A DNA stretch of 64,000 bases from Frigoriglobus tundricola (GCF_013128195.2 NZ_CP053452.2:806001-870000), one strand, 5' to 3'; shown: positions 23,014-32,436, counted from the stretch's first letter. Numbers and translations: made by a program. The notes: generated by a model not told the origin, from the sequence alone.

Positions 23014-23895
23014 TCATTCGAACAGGACCGGCTCGACGAACACGCTCCGCGCCCATTCCGCCTGATCGGCGCTGTGGACGAGCAGGGTGAGGGTCTTGAC
23101 CTTCTCGACCTTGACCGCGAACGACTGGTACTCGTTCCACCTGGTGACCGGCTCGGACTTCCAGAGCGACTTGCCATCGCCCAGCACCTCAAAAGTGAGC
23201 GCGGACGCGGGGTGTCCGGCGTTGTCTTCGATCTTGGGCACCCCGACCGTCGCCCTGAGCGCGGTCCAACTGCCCCCGAGCGGGTACTTCACTTGCCCGG
23301 TGCCTTTGGTCGGCGGGTGCAGGAAGATGCTGTGCGGTGCGAACTCGCCGTTCACCTGATATTTTACCTTCTTGTTCGGGCACACACCGTTGTTCGAGAA
23401 CCAGCCGTTCGAGCACTTCAAGTCGTAATGCCGGAGCGACGCGAGATGGGTCCGTTTCCCGAACGCCAGGGCCGACGTGAAGCGGAACTCGCGCTGCTCG
23501 TTTTCGGCGGCCTCGGCGGCCTCGTCCTCTTTGATTCGGACGTACTCCTTGACCGCGTCGGTGTAGGCCGCGTTCAGGGCCGCGCGGGCCGTGGTGATCG
23601 GGTTCTGGACGGCCGGCGGCAGGTTCGGGGGCGCCTCACCGGCGGAGACGAACCGGTCCCGCTCGGCCCTGGCCTGATCGACCAGTTTCTTGGTCCCCGA
23701 GTTCCGGACCTCGTCCTCGCGCTTGTTGAGGTGGTCCTCGACCGCTTTGCGGAACGCCTGCAACTCGACGTCGTAGGTCTTCTTCGCTTGAAACAGCTTC
23801 TCCTTCACCGCGTCCGCATCGGCCGCACGGCCCGGCACCGCTGCGGCTCCGAGTAGTACGACAAGGGGTACGGCGAGGCGCAGGGCGGCAGGCAT
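23014..23895 (-). CDS. Secreted protein with NPCBM/NEW2 carbohydrate-binding domain
   Basis: 293 residues from the ATG at 23895, chosen because it starts a clean signal peptide (MPAALRLAVPLVVLLGAAAV, cleavage near GRA-AD). A charged helical region of about 110 residues follows. The C-terminal 150 residues match the NPCBM module (HYDLKCSNGW, EFAPHSIFLHP, VKYPLGGSWTALRATVG, ALTFEVLGDGK, LTLLVHSA). It probably binds glycans at the cell surface. The helical part is shared with the next protein (23959-24837), so the two are paralogues with different C-terminal domains. Confidence 0.75.
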   Translation of the reverse strand: MPAALRLAVPLVVLLGAAAVPGRAADADAVKEKLFQAKKTYDVELQAFRKAVEDHLNKREDEVRNSGTKKLVDQARAERDRFVSAGEAPPNLPPAVQNPITTARAALNAAYTDAVKEYVRIKEDEAAEAAENEQREFRFTSALAFGKRTHLASLRHYDLKCSNGWFSNNGVCPNKKVKYQVNGEFAPHSIFLHPPTKGTGQVKYPLGGSWTALRATVGVPKIEDNAGHPASALTFEVLGDGKSLWKSEPVTRWNEYQSFAVKVEKVKTLTLLVHSADQAEWARSVFVEPVLFE

Positions 23896-23958
23896 CTGGG
23901 CACCTTGTTGGAACGCGACGGCGCGAACGGTCGGCCGGTCGTCGATCGCGGGGGGCAC

Positions 23959-24837
23959 TTACCGGTTCTTTCCGAGTGTGGTGACGCGGAACTCTTTGAC
24001 ATCGACGTTGCTCTTGACCGCGTGGACGGTGATCGGGGCCGTCCCGCTGAGGTCGTACGCCTTCTTTTCCTCGAAAACCAGTTTACCGTCGGCCCAGATC
24101 TGCATTCCCTCCTCGGTCAGCCGCCACTTGAGCGTGTGCCACACGTTGGCTTTGAGCGGAACCGCTTTGGCGGTCGTGATGCTCCCGGACTCCGGTCGGT
24201 CGTCCCCGTCCGGGCGACAGACGCGCAACTCGCGCGGGTTGACCTCCCAGTTGAAGATGACGCACGCCCCGCGCGGCGCGTACAGGCGAATGTTCTCGGC
24301 CTCGGTCCGGGCCACGACCACGATCTCGACCGCGCCGGTGTACTTCCGCACCGTCGAGAGGTCGCCGTGCGGCTCGATCCGGAGGTGATCGTCCCGGACC
24401 ACGATCTTCGGGCCGGCGAGGTGCTTCCAGGCCTCTCGGCGGAACGCGAGGAGCGCCTGCTCGGCGACCGCCGCGTCCTCGTCCTTCTTGGCCCGAATGA
24501 AGTCCTTGATCGCGAGCGCCATGGCCGCCTCGAACTCGGCCCGCGCGGTCGTCAGCTGCTTCCGCACCTCGTCGGGCGCGCCGTTCGGTAGAGCCCCCGT
24601 CTCGGAGTACACGGCCCGTTCGGCTTTCACCAGCTCCACGGCCTTTCGGTCGCCCGTGGTGCGCGCGTCGCCCTCCCGCTTGTCGAACCACTTCGCCACC
24701 GCCGCCTGGTACCGGTCCACTTTCGACTCGTACTCGGCGCGGGCGGTTGCGATCCGCGTCTGCGCGGTGTCGTCCTGGGCCGCGAGCGCGGTGTGACTCG
24801 CACACGCGCCGAGTAACGCCAAAACGGCTCCGAGCAT
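23959..24837 (-). CDS. Secreted protein with LamG/DUF1080-like domain
   Basis: 292 residues. A signal peptide (MLGAVLALLGACASHTALAA) is followed by a helical charged region of about 115 residues similar to that of the downstream NPCBM protein (ARAEY and FDKREGDAR against KKTYD and LNKREDEVR). The C-terminal 160 residues have the concanavalin-like pattern of DUF1080/LamG domains (GAVEIVVVARTEAENIRLYA, ANVWHTLKWRLTEEGMQIWADGKLVFEE, VDVKEFRV). A glycan-binding or glycan-processing envelope role is inferred. The frame of the upstream kinase gene overruns into this gene. Confidence 0.75.
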   Translation of the reverse strand: MLGAVLALLGACASHTALAAQDDTAQTRIATARAEYESKVDRYQAAVAKWFDKREGDARTTGDRKAVELVKAERAVYSETGALPNGAPDEVRKQLTTARAEFEAAMALAIKDFIRAKKDEDAAVAEQALLAFRREAWKHLAGPKIVVRDDHLRIEPHGDLSTVRKYTGAVEIVVVARTEAENIRLYAPRGACVIFNWEVNPRELRVCRPDGDDRPESGSITTAKAVPLKANVWHTLKWRLTEEGMQIWADGKLVFEEKKAYDLSGTAPITVHAVKSNVDVKEFRVTTLGKNR

Positions 24838-26275
24838 GACCCCTCCGGTACTCGAGGCGAGCGGTTCCGGGCGCTGAGCCGCGCCGCACGTTTCGGATGC
24901 TCGATACGATGTTAAGCCGATTGTCCGGGCTGGTCAATTCCTTCCAGCGGTTCAATGGGCGCTTGTTCTGAGTGGGGGCTGCCGCGTTGAAAGCCCGCGA
25001 ACGGGCCCGCGGCCCGCGCCGTCGGCCCTGCGGGCTGAAAAGGAACCGCACCGGACCCCGATGTGTGTCACGCCGGTGCGACGTGCGAGTCCCCGGTGCG
25101 GAGCGTGCCGGGCGGCGGGGTCGGCGCGCCGACCGACGCGCCCGATCCCCGTGGCTGCGGGTGGTGAGCGCTTCCAGTGCGACCCGCCACTCGTGCGCGT
25201 CCGCCGGGCGCCGGGCGGCGTTGTGCGCCACGCTGTTGACGAGCAGCGCGATCACCCCGCGGGGCAGACCGAGCGCGCGCAGGTCGTCGGCCATTTCCGG
25301 ACACGGCCACAGGGTCAGGTCGCCGAGCAGCATCTGGAAGGCGAGGACGCCGAGCGCGTACACGTCGTCGCGCGGGTCGGGCGGGTCGCCGTTGCGCTGC
25401 TGCGGGCTCGCGTACCCGAAACTGCCCGCGGCGCGGAGCAGCGTCGGCACGCGCCCGCTGTTCGTCTGGAACCCGCCCGTTTGGCCGTCCGCCAGGTGAG
25501 CCACCGCGGCGCCGCCGATGCCGAAGTCGGTCACGCGAAGTACGCCGTTTTGGTCGCGGAGCACGTTCGCGGGCTTCAGGTCGCGGTGAACGATCGGGGT
25601 GGCGAGCCGGTGACAGTGGCCGATGGCGGCGGCGATCATGAACAGGGCCTTGACCGCCTTGGAGATGCGCTTCGGCTGCGACCGCGCCTGCCACTCGCGG
25701 ACGGCGTCGGCGAGGGTGCCGCCCTCGACGTACTCGTACATGAGCCACGGCGTCTCGCCGCTCAGGTTGCACTCCAGAAGGGGAACGATGTTCGGGTGGT
25801 CGCCGGCGTGCTTCATCACGCGGACGAGCACCTTCTTCTCGTGCGTGACGAGCCGGTGCCGGGCGTCCGGGTGGGTGCAGAACTTCACCGCCCGGTACTC
25901 GGGCTTCCACTCGTGCCTCGCGAGCCACACCGCGCCAAACCCGCCGACGCCGAGTTGGCGCTCGAGCAGCCAGCTCGACAGCCCCGGCACCTGGTCGCCG
26001 GGTTGGATGTCGAGACGAATCGGATCGGTGGCCTGAATCGCCAACTGGGGGCCGAGGCGCGCGCGATCGGCGTCGCCCTGTTCGCGCGTCACGGGCGGGT
26101 CGTCGGCCACGCGCGGGGCGGTGGACGGGACCACACTGTCACCGGCCCCGAGCTGTTCCGCAACGAACCGGAACCCGCACTTGGGGCACGCGACCGATTT
26201 ACCGCTGGGCACGCGCAGGGGCGTTCTGAGCGCAACCCCGCACGCGGGGCTGGGACATTTGTACGACACGGACAT
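24083..26275 (-). CDS. Ser/Thr protein kinase with N-terminal zinc ribbon, 3' end doubtful
   Basis: Residues 1-40 form a zinc ribbon (CPSPAC and CPKC). The kinase domain (about 105-375) has GVGGFGAVWLARHEW, the Lys of YRAVKFC, MYEYVEGGTL, HRDLKPANVL, TDFGIGG, FGYASPQQ and DVYALGVLAFQMLLGD, so it should be active. After VALEALTTRSHGD (near 25150) the frame becomes Arg-rich and unnatural, and it overlaps the well-supported 23959-24837 gene by 755 bases in another frame. A neighbouring frame ends at 25068 with a more natural tail. A frameshift near 25160 or a sequence error is likely, and the true end is probably about 25068. Confidence 0.65.
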   Translation of the reverse strand: MSVSYKCPSPACGVALRTPLRVPSGKSVACPKCGFRFVAEQLGAGDSVVPSTAPRVADDPPVTREQGDADRARLGPQLAIQATDPIRLDIQPGDQVPGLSSWLLERQLGVGGFGAVWLARHEWKPEYRAVKFCTHPDARHRLVTHEKKVLVRVMKHAGDHPNIVPLLECNLSGETPWLMYEYVEGGTLADAVREWQARSQPKRISKAVKALFMIAAAIGHCHRLATPIVHRDLKPANVLRDQNGVLRVTDFGIGGAAVAHLADGQTGGFQTNSGRVPTLLRAAGSFGYASPQQRNGDPPDPRDDVYALGVLAFQMLLGDLTLWPCPEMADDLRALGLPRGVIALLVNSVAHNAARRPADAHEWRVALEALTTRSHGDRARRSARRPRRPARSAPGTRTSHRRDTHRGPVRFLFSPQGRRRGPRARSRAFNAAAPTQNKRPLNRWKELTSPDNRLNIVSSIRNVRRGSAPGTARLEYRRGHARSRFGVTRRVCESHRARGPGRHRADADRNRPRRVRVESGPVPGGGGEVVRQAGGRRAHHGRPKGRGAGESRTGRVLRDGGSTERRARRGAEAADDRAGRVRGGHGARDQGLHSGQEGRGRGGRRAGAPRVPPRGLEAPRRPEDRGPGRSPPDRAARRPLDGAEVHRRGRDRGRGPDRGREHSPVRAARGVRHLQLGGQPARVARLSPGRGRPTGVREHHDRQSGSAQSQRVAHAQVAADRGGNADLGRR

Positions 26276-26529
26276 TCCGGCACTCCCGCTTCACTGCGGA
26301 GTCTGAGGACGCGTTTGTGTGTAACGAGTTCGGACTTTGCGAGTTCTGACGGGATGAAGGGATCGTACCACCGCAAACCCGATTTGGGAATCCGGAAGTG
26401 CTCATCCGGCGAAGGAAACTGACTGGGAGTGAAACGTCCGCCTCAACTTTGCACCAGTTTTGCCCGGCGCGAACCGCCGATACCGGGAAACAAGAACGGC
26501 GGGAGCCCTCGGAGCTGGCCCACGAGCCG

Positions 26530-28725
26530 TTATTTTCCTGGCAGGCGATACGGTTTCTTCGCCGCGTACAATTCGAGCCGCGCCCGCGGTTCGAGGTAAT
26601 CGACCTTGGCGTACGCGGCGTCCTCCAGTGCCCGCTTCTGGAGCGCGACCGCTTCGTCGAACTGCCCGGCCTCCGCGTAGGCCGCGGCCAGCGCGGCGAG
26701 CGCGAACCCCTTCTTCCACTGGGTCCGGTCGCACGCCCGCTTCGCATCGGCGTACGCCTGCCTCGCGTCGCGGTATTTCGGGTCCGCGCACGCCGCCCGC
26801 AGAAGCGACCGGAACGGCAAGCCGGTCTCGTCGTTAGGGTTGGCTGCCAGCGCAGCGTCCAGATCGGCGGCCGCCCGCTCCCACTCGCCCCGAAACAACC
26901 GCGCGGCACCGCGGTTCGCGACGACACTCGACAGCGCGGGGTTGTTCTCGAGTGCGGCGTCGCAATCCGCGATGGCCCGGTCCCACTCCCCTCTTCCCAT
27001 CCGGGCGAACCCGCGGTTCGCGAACGCGGCCGCGCATTTGGGGTCGAGGCGGAGGGCCGCGTCGCAGTCGGCGATGGCCCGGTCCCACTCGGTTTTACCG
27101 CCCCAGGCGCCGCTACGATTCGCGTGCGCGTCCGCGCGTTTGGGGTCGAGGCGGAGGGCCGCGTCGCAGTCGGCGATGGTCCTGTCCCACTCACCTTTGA
27201 CGAGCCACGCGAGGCTGCGGGCCACCAGAGCGGTCGCGCATTTGGGGTCGAGGCGGAGGGCCGCGTCGCAGTCGGCGATGACCCCGTCCCATTCGCCCTT
27301 CATGCACCGGGCGCCCGCGCGCCCGGTGCGCGCCTGGGCGCAGTCGGGGGCCAGTTCCAGCGCCGCATCGAAGTCGCTCATGGCGGCGCCCGGTTCCCCC
27401 ATCGCCAGGAACGCCTCCCCCCGCGCCGTGAGCGCCGGGACGTGCGTCGGGTCGAGCCGGAGCGCTTCGGAGAAGTCGGACGCCCCGCCCGCGATGCCGC
27501 CGGCCACCCGGCACCGCCCGCGCTGGACGTAGAGTTCGGCCGGCGTGGGAACGTGTTCCGTGAAGACCGCCACCCCACAGGGGCGGTGCGACCGATCGAG
27601 GTCCGTGAGGTCGGGGCGCAGCCGGATCACTTCGTCCAAATCGCGAACCGCTTTTGCCCACTCCTGCTTCGCCGCCCACAGGTCGGCGCGGTTCACCAGC
27701 GGCGCGAGGTAACCCGAGTCGAGGCGAATGGCTTCCGTGTAGTCCGCGATGGCACGGTCGGGCTGCGTGCTCGCGCGGACGACGGCGCGGTTAAAAAACA
27801 CTTTGGCGTCACGGGGGGCGAGGCGGACCGCGGCGTCGAAGTCCTCCAGCGCCTTCGTGAACTCGCCTTTCGCGGCCCGGACCCGGCCGCGGTTCATGAA
27901 CGCACTGGGCGCGATCGGGTCCATACGAACGGCACGGTCCAGGTCGGCGATCGCTCGATCCCACTCGCGCTTCAGCGCCCAAGCGCCCCCGCGCGCGATG
28001 AGCGCCTTGGTGTATGTTGGGTCGGCCTCGACGCTTCGATCGAGGTACGTCAGCGCGAGGTCGCTCTCGTTTCTGAGCAGGCAGAGCACGCCAAAACATT
28101 GCAGCGCGGCCGCGTTTCTCGGGTCGAGCCGAAGCGCGTCTTCGAGGTCCGCCAGTGCCCGATCGAACCGGCCGAGGTCCATCCAGGCCCCCGCCCGGCA
28201 GCCGAACGCCTCGGAGGTCCGCGCCGCGCAGGCGCTCGCCAACGTCAGGTCCCGAACGGCCCGTGCGGAATCCCCCCGGGCCGACCACACGCGGCTCCGC
28301 GCGACGAACAGCGACGCCTCATCGGGGGCGCGCCGAATCGCTTCGTCCAGGCCGGTCAGCGCCCGATCGTATTCACCGAGCCGCGCCCACGCGTCGGCGC
28401 GGCTCGCATACAGGCCCATGTTGTTCGGGTCGAGATGAACGGCCCGGTCGTAATCCGCGACGGCCCGTGAACTGTCGCCCATCCGGAGCCACGCCCAGGC
28501 GCGGAAGCGAAACGCCTTCGCGTTGCGGGGGTCGAGGCGGGCGGCCGCGTCGAACTCTTTGATGGCTTCGGCGAACCGGCTCTCGGTGAGCAACTGGTCG
28601 CCGCGCTCGACAGCGGCCACCGCCCTGAGCGCCGCGTACGGCGACGCGATCGGCCGGGCCAGCGCCACGGGCGCACCGAGTAACACGACCGGAAGGGCGA
28701 AGCGGAACACGCGGCCTTCTCCCAA
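26530..28725 (-). CDS. Large secreted TPR-repeat protein
   Basis: 731 residues. A signal-like N-terminus (FALPVVLLGAPVALA) is followed by well over a dozen tetratricopeptide repeats of 34 residues with the pattern A-x-x-x-R-G-x-x-x-x-x-x-x-x-x-D-R-A-I-A-D-x-D-x-A-L-R-L-D-P. The interval 26950-27290 contains near-identical repeats (see repeat entry). The C-terminal 90 residues differ and are helical. TPR solenoids bind proteins, so this is probably a periplasmic scaffold. It lies between two kinase genes on the same strand, 66 bases from the LRR kinase. Confidence 0.85.
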   Translation of the reverse strand: MGEGRVFRFALPVVLLGAPVALARPIASPYAALRAVAAVERGDQLLTESRFAEAIKEFDAAARLDPRNAKAFRFRAWAWLRMGDSSRAVADYDRAVHLDPNNMGLYASRADAWARLGEYDRALTGLDEAIRRAPDEASLFVARSRVWSARGDSARAVRDLTLASACAARTSEAFGCRAGAWMDLGRFDRALADLEDALRLDPRNAAALQCFGVLCLLRNESDLALTYLDRSVEADPTYTKALIARGGAWALKREWDRAIADLDRAVRMDPIAPSAFMNRGRVRAAKGEFTKALEDFDAAVRLAPRDAKVFFNRAVVRASTQPDRAIADYTEAIRLDSGYLAPLVNRADLWAAKQEWAKAVRDLDEVIRLRPDLTDLDRSHRPCGVAVFTEHVPTPAELYVQRGRCRVAGGIAGGASDFSEALRLDPTHVPALTARGEAFLAMGEPGAAMSDFDAALELAPDCAQARTGRAGARCMKGEWDGVIADCDAALRLDPKCATALVARSLAWLVKGEWDRTIADCDAALRLDPKRADAHANRSGAWGGKTEWDRAIADCDAALRLDPKCAAAFANRGFARMGRGEWDRAIADCDAALENNPALSSVVANRGAARLFRGEWERAAADLDAALAANPNDETGLPFRSLLRAACADPKYRDARQAYADAKRACDRTQWKKGFALAALAAAYAEAGQFDEAVALQKRALEDAAYAKVDYLEPRARLELYAAKKPYRLPGK
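27037..27279 (-). repeat. Tandem 102-bp repeats within the TPR gene
   Basis: The core TTTGGGGTCGAGGCGGAGGG and the bases after it, 39 identical bases in all, start at 27037, 27139 and 27241, spaced exactly 102 bases, which is one TPR unit of 34 codons. A diverged copy lies near 26950. Confidence 0.85.
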
Positions 28726-28791
28726 GCGAGGTGCGGACCGCGGCCCTTTACGCCCGCTCGCCCGCTGGTGTCAACGGGAAGTGAGCCGCGC

Positions 28792-30282
28792 TCAGCCGTA
28801 CACCTTGCACCCCGGAAGGGCCGCGCGGAGCGCCGCCAGACCGGCGGCCGTGAGTCGCGTGCAGTCAATGAGTTCGAGCGTGGCGAGGGCCGTCAGCTCG
28901 TGGAGGTGGACCAGCCCGGCGTCGGTGACGCCGGGGCAGCCGCGCAGGAACAGTTGCCGCAGGCCGGGGAACGCCTTCAGGTGCGCGAGGGCGGCGTCGG
29001 TCACGCCGGCGCAGTACGAGAGGTTCAGGTAGCGCAGGCTGGTCAGCCCGGCCAGGGCGCGGATTGCGTCCACGTCGTCTGCGGTGGCCGCGGAGTTGAT
29101 CGAGAACCGGTACACCTCGCCCGGCGCCAGCCGCAGCCGGGCCGGGGTCGTCGTGACGATCTGCCACTCGGCCTCGGGACGGCCCGCGGGCCGCACGTAC
29201 CACCGCCCGCGCGCCGACAGGTCCAGCGCCTGCGACACCGGCACCGGCACCGGCAGTTCCGAGCCGCTAATGGACGCGAGTTCTTCTGTCGGCTCGTCGC
29301 GCGATGTGCTCTCGGGCACCGGCGCCGACGGACGGCCCGCGACCGTCTTCTTCCGCACCAGGGCCTCGAGTTTGGTCTCCCACTCGGCCGCGTCCTTCGG
29401 CCGGTGCCGCGGGTCGAGGGCCACGCTCCGCACGATGAGCGAGGCCAGCTCCGACGGGACCCGCAAGGCCCGCAGTTCGGCCGCGGTGTCGGGTCCGGGA
29501 ATGGCCGTGAGGTCGCCGAGAACGAGCTGGTACGCGATCACGCCGATCGCGTACACGTCGTCCCGCGGGTTGGCCGGGCTACCGAGGAACTGCTCGTGGG
29601 GCGCGTACCGCGAGCTGCCCGCGGCCTGGAGCATGGTCGGCACGCGCACCTCCAACCCGGTGCCGTCGAGCGCCCGCTCGACGCGCGCGGCCTCCTCGGC
29701 CGCGCCACCGATGCCGAAATCGGTGATGCGCGGCACCCTGCCGGCCATCAGAATGTTTTCGGGCTTCATGTCGCGGTGGACGAGGGGCGGGTCGAGGCGG
29801 TGGAACTTCGCCAGCGCACCGGTAATGGCGTGGAGGGTCCGCACGGGCGCGGCCGAGCCGGCGGCGGCGGCAGCGCGCCACTCGGCGACGGCCCCGGCGA
29901 GGGTGCCGCCCTCGACGTACTCGTACATGAGCCAGGGGATCTCGCCGCTGAGGTTGCACTCCAGGAGCGGGACGACGTTCGGGTGGTTGCCGCCGTGCCG
30001 CATGACGCGGGCGACGACCGTCTTCTCGTGCGTGACGAGCTGGTGCCGGGCGACCGGATCGGTGCAGAACTTGACGGCGGCCTCGCCCTTGCGCTCGTGC
30101 CGGGCGAGCCACACTTCCCCGAACCCGCCGCCGCCGAGCCGGCGCTCCAGCACCCACATTTCCAGGTTCGGGAGCGGGTCGCCGGGCGCGAAGAGCGACC
30201 GCGGCGTCCGGCGTGCGACGTCGGTGGGGGACTGCTTGTGCGTGTTCGGATCGACCGGTAACCGGTCGCCGGCGTCGCTCAT
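28792..30282 (-). CDS. Ser/Thr protein kinase with C-terminal leucine-rich repeats
   Basis: 496 residues. The kinase domain (about 38-310) has GGGGFGEVWLARHERKGEAAVKF, MYEYVEGGTL, HRDMKPENIL, TDFGIGG, SSRYAPHEQ and DVYAIGVIAYQLVLGD, so all catalytic residues are present. A linker with SGSELPVPVPVS leads to an RWYVRPAG region. Then three to four leucine-rich repeats of the cysteine-containing type (LRYLNLSYCAGVTDAALAHL, LRQLFLRGCPGVTDAGLVHL, LATLELIDCTRLTAAGLAAL) follow. No membrane helix is seen, so it is probably cytoplasmic. Closely related to the zinc-ribbon kinase (same NLSGE-PWLMYEYVEGGTL block). Confidence 0.9.
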   Translation of the reverse strand: MSDAGDRLPVDPNTHKQSPTDVARRTPRSLFAPGDPLPNLEMWVLERRLGGGGFGEVWLARHERKGEAAVKFCTDPVARHQLVTHEKTVVARVMRHGGNHPNVVPLLECNLSGEIPWLMYEYVEGGTLAGAVAEWRAAAAAGSAAPVRTLHAITGALAKFHRLDPPLVHRDMKPENILMAGRVPRITDFGIGGAAEEAARVERALDGTGLEVRVPTMLQAAGSSRYAPHEQFLGSPANPRDDVYAIGVIAYQLVLGDLTAIPGPDTAAELRALRVPSELASLIVRSVALDPRHRPKDAAEWETKLEALVRKKTVAGRPSAPVPESTSRDEPTEELASISGSELPVPVPVSQALDLSARGRWYVRPAGRPEAEWQIVTTTPARLRLAPGEVYRFSINSAATADDVDAIRALAGLTSLRYLNLSYCAGVTDAALAHLKAFPGLRQLFLRGCPGVTDAGLVHLHELTALATLELIDCTRLTAAGLAALRAALPGCKVYG

Positions 30283-30608
30283 GTCGGGTCTCGGGTCAGG
30301 AACTTACATAATACCACGGCGGGAAGAGATTTGGAACGGCGAGCGCAGGGCCGAGCGGGTCGGAACGGCTGGGCCTAACAGACCCGATGTGCGAACCCGC
30401 GGCACCCCGGCGCATCAAAATGGCACCGCACAACCGCCGCTGATCACCTTTGGACCCCGAGCGAATCGGGTGACGGAACTTGCGCGGGCCGGGAAACATG
30501 GGTGAGAACCCGGATTCGGCACGGCACCGGCCGGTTCCGCATTGCTCCGGCGCGGGGCGGCTCTTATCATCAAGGCCATTACGACGGAATTACATCTCGA
30601 GTTCTACC
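30283..30608. other. Divergent intergenic region, no gene seen
   Basis: 326 bases between the LRR kinase (minus) and the receiver gene (plus). It should hold both promoters, but I see no convincing -10/-35 pair and no notable repeat. Confidence 0.4.
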
Positions 30609-31007
30609 ATGACGGCTACCGACATTGTCGAAAGCCCGTTGGGTGGGCTGCGGGTGCTGGTCGCGGAGGGCGAGGAGGACGGCGCCGTGGCCCTCACCGC
30701 GGTGCTGCGCTACAACGGCTTCGACACGCGGGAGGCGCGGACCGAGGAGGACATGATGCGCACGGCCCGCGAGACCGGGCCGGCGGTACTGATCCTCGAC
30801 CTCGACTTACCGGGAGGCGACAACTGCGACGTCATCCGGCGCGTCCTTAAGCTCCCGAACCCGCCCGAGGTAGTGGTCGTGACCGCGCACACCGCTCCGG
30901 CGCTCCGGACCGCGGCGCTTCGGGCCGGTGCGGCCGCGTACTTACTGAAACCCGCGGACCCGATAGAACTCGTCCGACTCGTCACCCGCCTCGGTGCGAA
31001 GCTCTGA
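30609..31007 (+). CDS. Single-domain response regulator receiver protein
   Basis: 132 residues from the ATG at 30609 (upstream in-frame starts give an unnatural N-terminus). Receiver fold: LRVLVAEGEEDGAVAL supplies the acidic pocket, although the usual D-D pair is reduced to E-x-E-E. Asp64 in LILDLDLPGGD is the expected phosphoacceptor, Thr in VVVVTAHT and Lys in YLLKPAD complete the active site. No output domain is attached. It could relay a phosphate between partners or control protein-protein interactions. Confidence 0.88.
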   Translation: MTATDIVESPLGGLRVLVAEGEEDGAVALTAVLRYNGFDTREARTEEDMMRTARETGPAVLILDLDLPGGDNCDVIRRVLKLPNPPEVVVVTAHTAPALRTAALRAGAAAYLLKPADPIELVRLVTRLGAKL

Positions 31008-31110
31008 GGCGGCGGCCCGTCCGCTCCGACCGGGGCGCCGCACACCGGCGGGGCATATCGCGAAGATGGCCCGTCGGCTCACATCCCGTTGCGTTTGACC
31101 GCACCGCACA

Positions 31111-31392
31111 TTACCGGGGCGTCCGCGCCGCAGGAACCGGAATAATGGCCGTGCCCTCGTTCGATCCCGGTAGCGTGAGCGGCTCAGCGACGACGCGAGT
31201 GTCGCCCGGCACCGGGCGCTCGGCTTCGATGAACAGCCCCATCTCGCTCTGGCAGCACCGCGGCCAGCCCGAGCGTATGAAGCCGAGGATCTCGACCCGG
31301 TTGCACACGATCGTTCGCGCACAGGCACTGCACCACAACAGCGAATACCGTTGGCCCGCGAGAGGCTCTGAGTCGACCGACATGAGGAACAT
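31111..31392 (-). CDS. Small protein with a Cys-rich zinc-ribbon-like segment
   Basis: About 93 residues from the ATG at 31392; a TTG at 31479 or an ATG at 31383 are alternatives. LLWCSACARTIVCNR and SGWPRCCQSEMGLF give the C-x-x-C ... C-C pattern of a small zinc ribbon. The tail is Pro/Thr rich. Its function is unknown. It converges with the receiver gene. Confidence 0.6.
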   Translation of the reverse strand: MFLMSVDSEPLAGQRYSLLWCSACARTIVCNRVEILGFIRSGWPRCCQSEMGLFIEAERPVPGDTRVVAEPLTLPGSNEGTAIIPVPAARTPR

Positions 31393-31847
31393 CCGGGCGA
31401 CGAGGTATGCGTCCGCGCCGTGCGAATCCAGCGCCTGACGGGGCGTGGAAATGATTGCTAACAACGCACAACCCGTCAAGGAGAGCGGACGTCAAATGCG
31501 GGCAGTTTACGGTACGCTGCACCACACAGGCGGAACTGAGGAGCGCCGGTGAAAACGTCTCCCCACCCGGCGCTTCGATCAATCGATATTTTAACGTTTT
31601 GTGGGCACCGACAGAGGGGGGGCAGTCGTGGGAGTACCGAGAAGGGGTGAAGGCGAAACGGAGGGGGGCTCAATAAGGGAATTGGTTCGGAAGAAATCCA
31701 TCGCCAGATTCGGGTTCCGCGCTGCGTCACCGGGACGCGTGACTCACCCGCGAGCGACGGCACTTCGTCGTTCAGCCGACGCAGCAATGCATGTACGTAC
31801 CACGGCCACCGGGCCGCCCCAGTGACCGTGACGCATTCGGCTGTGGC
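31393..31847. other. Intergenic region, nothing recognised
   Basis: 455 bases with short frames on both strands but none with natural composition or a ribosome site. No repeat or RNA gene was recognised. Confidence 0.4.
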
Positions 31848-32174
31848 TTACCGGCGGCGCCAGCCGCGGTACCCGCCGTAGTAGCCGGATCGAGGGCCGC
31901 CCCAGTAAGAACCGTAGTACGTCGGGTAGGTACGGTAGCCCGACCAGGCCCACGTCGAGTACGGGTTCGTCCAGCCGTAGGAGTACGTCGAATAACCGGG
32001 GTAGGTGTACCCGTACGAGTAGTTGTACGACGGATACGCGTAGCCGATCGGGGTAACATACGGGCTCGTGTTGATCGACGGATAGACGTACACCTGAGCG
32101 CCCGCCGCGCCTGGGGTTCCGGCGGTCAGGGCCAGAGCAACGCCGGACACGCCGGCAAAAAGGTACGTGCGCAT
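31848..32174 (-). CDS. Secreted Tyr/Ser/Gly-rich small protein
   Basis: 108 residues from the ATG at 32174 with GAGGGGGA just upstream. A signal peptide (MRTYLFAGVSGVALALTAG, cleavage near AGA-QV) is followed by a low-complexity tail of Tyr-Pro-Ser-Tyr-Gly type with Trp and a basic end (YRGWRRR). Such tails are common in planctomycete envelope proteins; the role is unknown. Confidence 0.65.
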   Translation of the reverse strand: MRTYLFAGVSGVALALTAGTPGAAGAQVYVYPSINTSPYVTPIGYAYPSYNYSYGYTYPGYSTYSYGWTNPYSTWAWSGYRTYPTYYGSYWGGPRSGYYGGYRGWRRR

Positions 32175-32436
32175 CGGATCCCCCTCGTATGCCACGGGCG
32201 AAATGAGTTGCCAGCCTGGACCAGCACACGAGGGAAATATGCAACGATCGTGCCAATAACTGCAAAGCGGAATGCAAATATGATCGGCGTAATACGGCCC
32301 AGTTTAAGTTGGTCGACACCCCTAACCCCAATACTCGCGCATAGCGTTAAACGCGAACCGGTGAGTGATGAGGAGACTTCGGCTGACCGGTGGCCGAACG
32401 GACCCTCCGTGTGGCCACCGGTTGCCAGGACACCCA

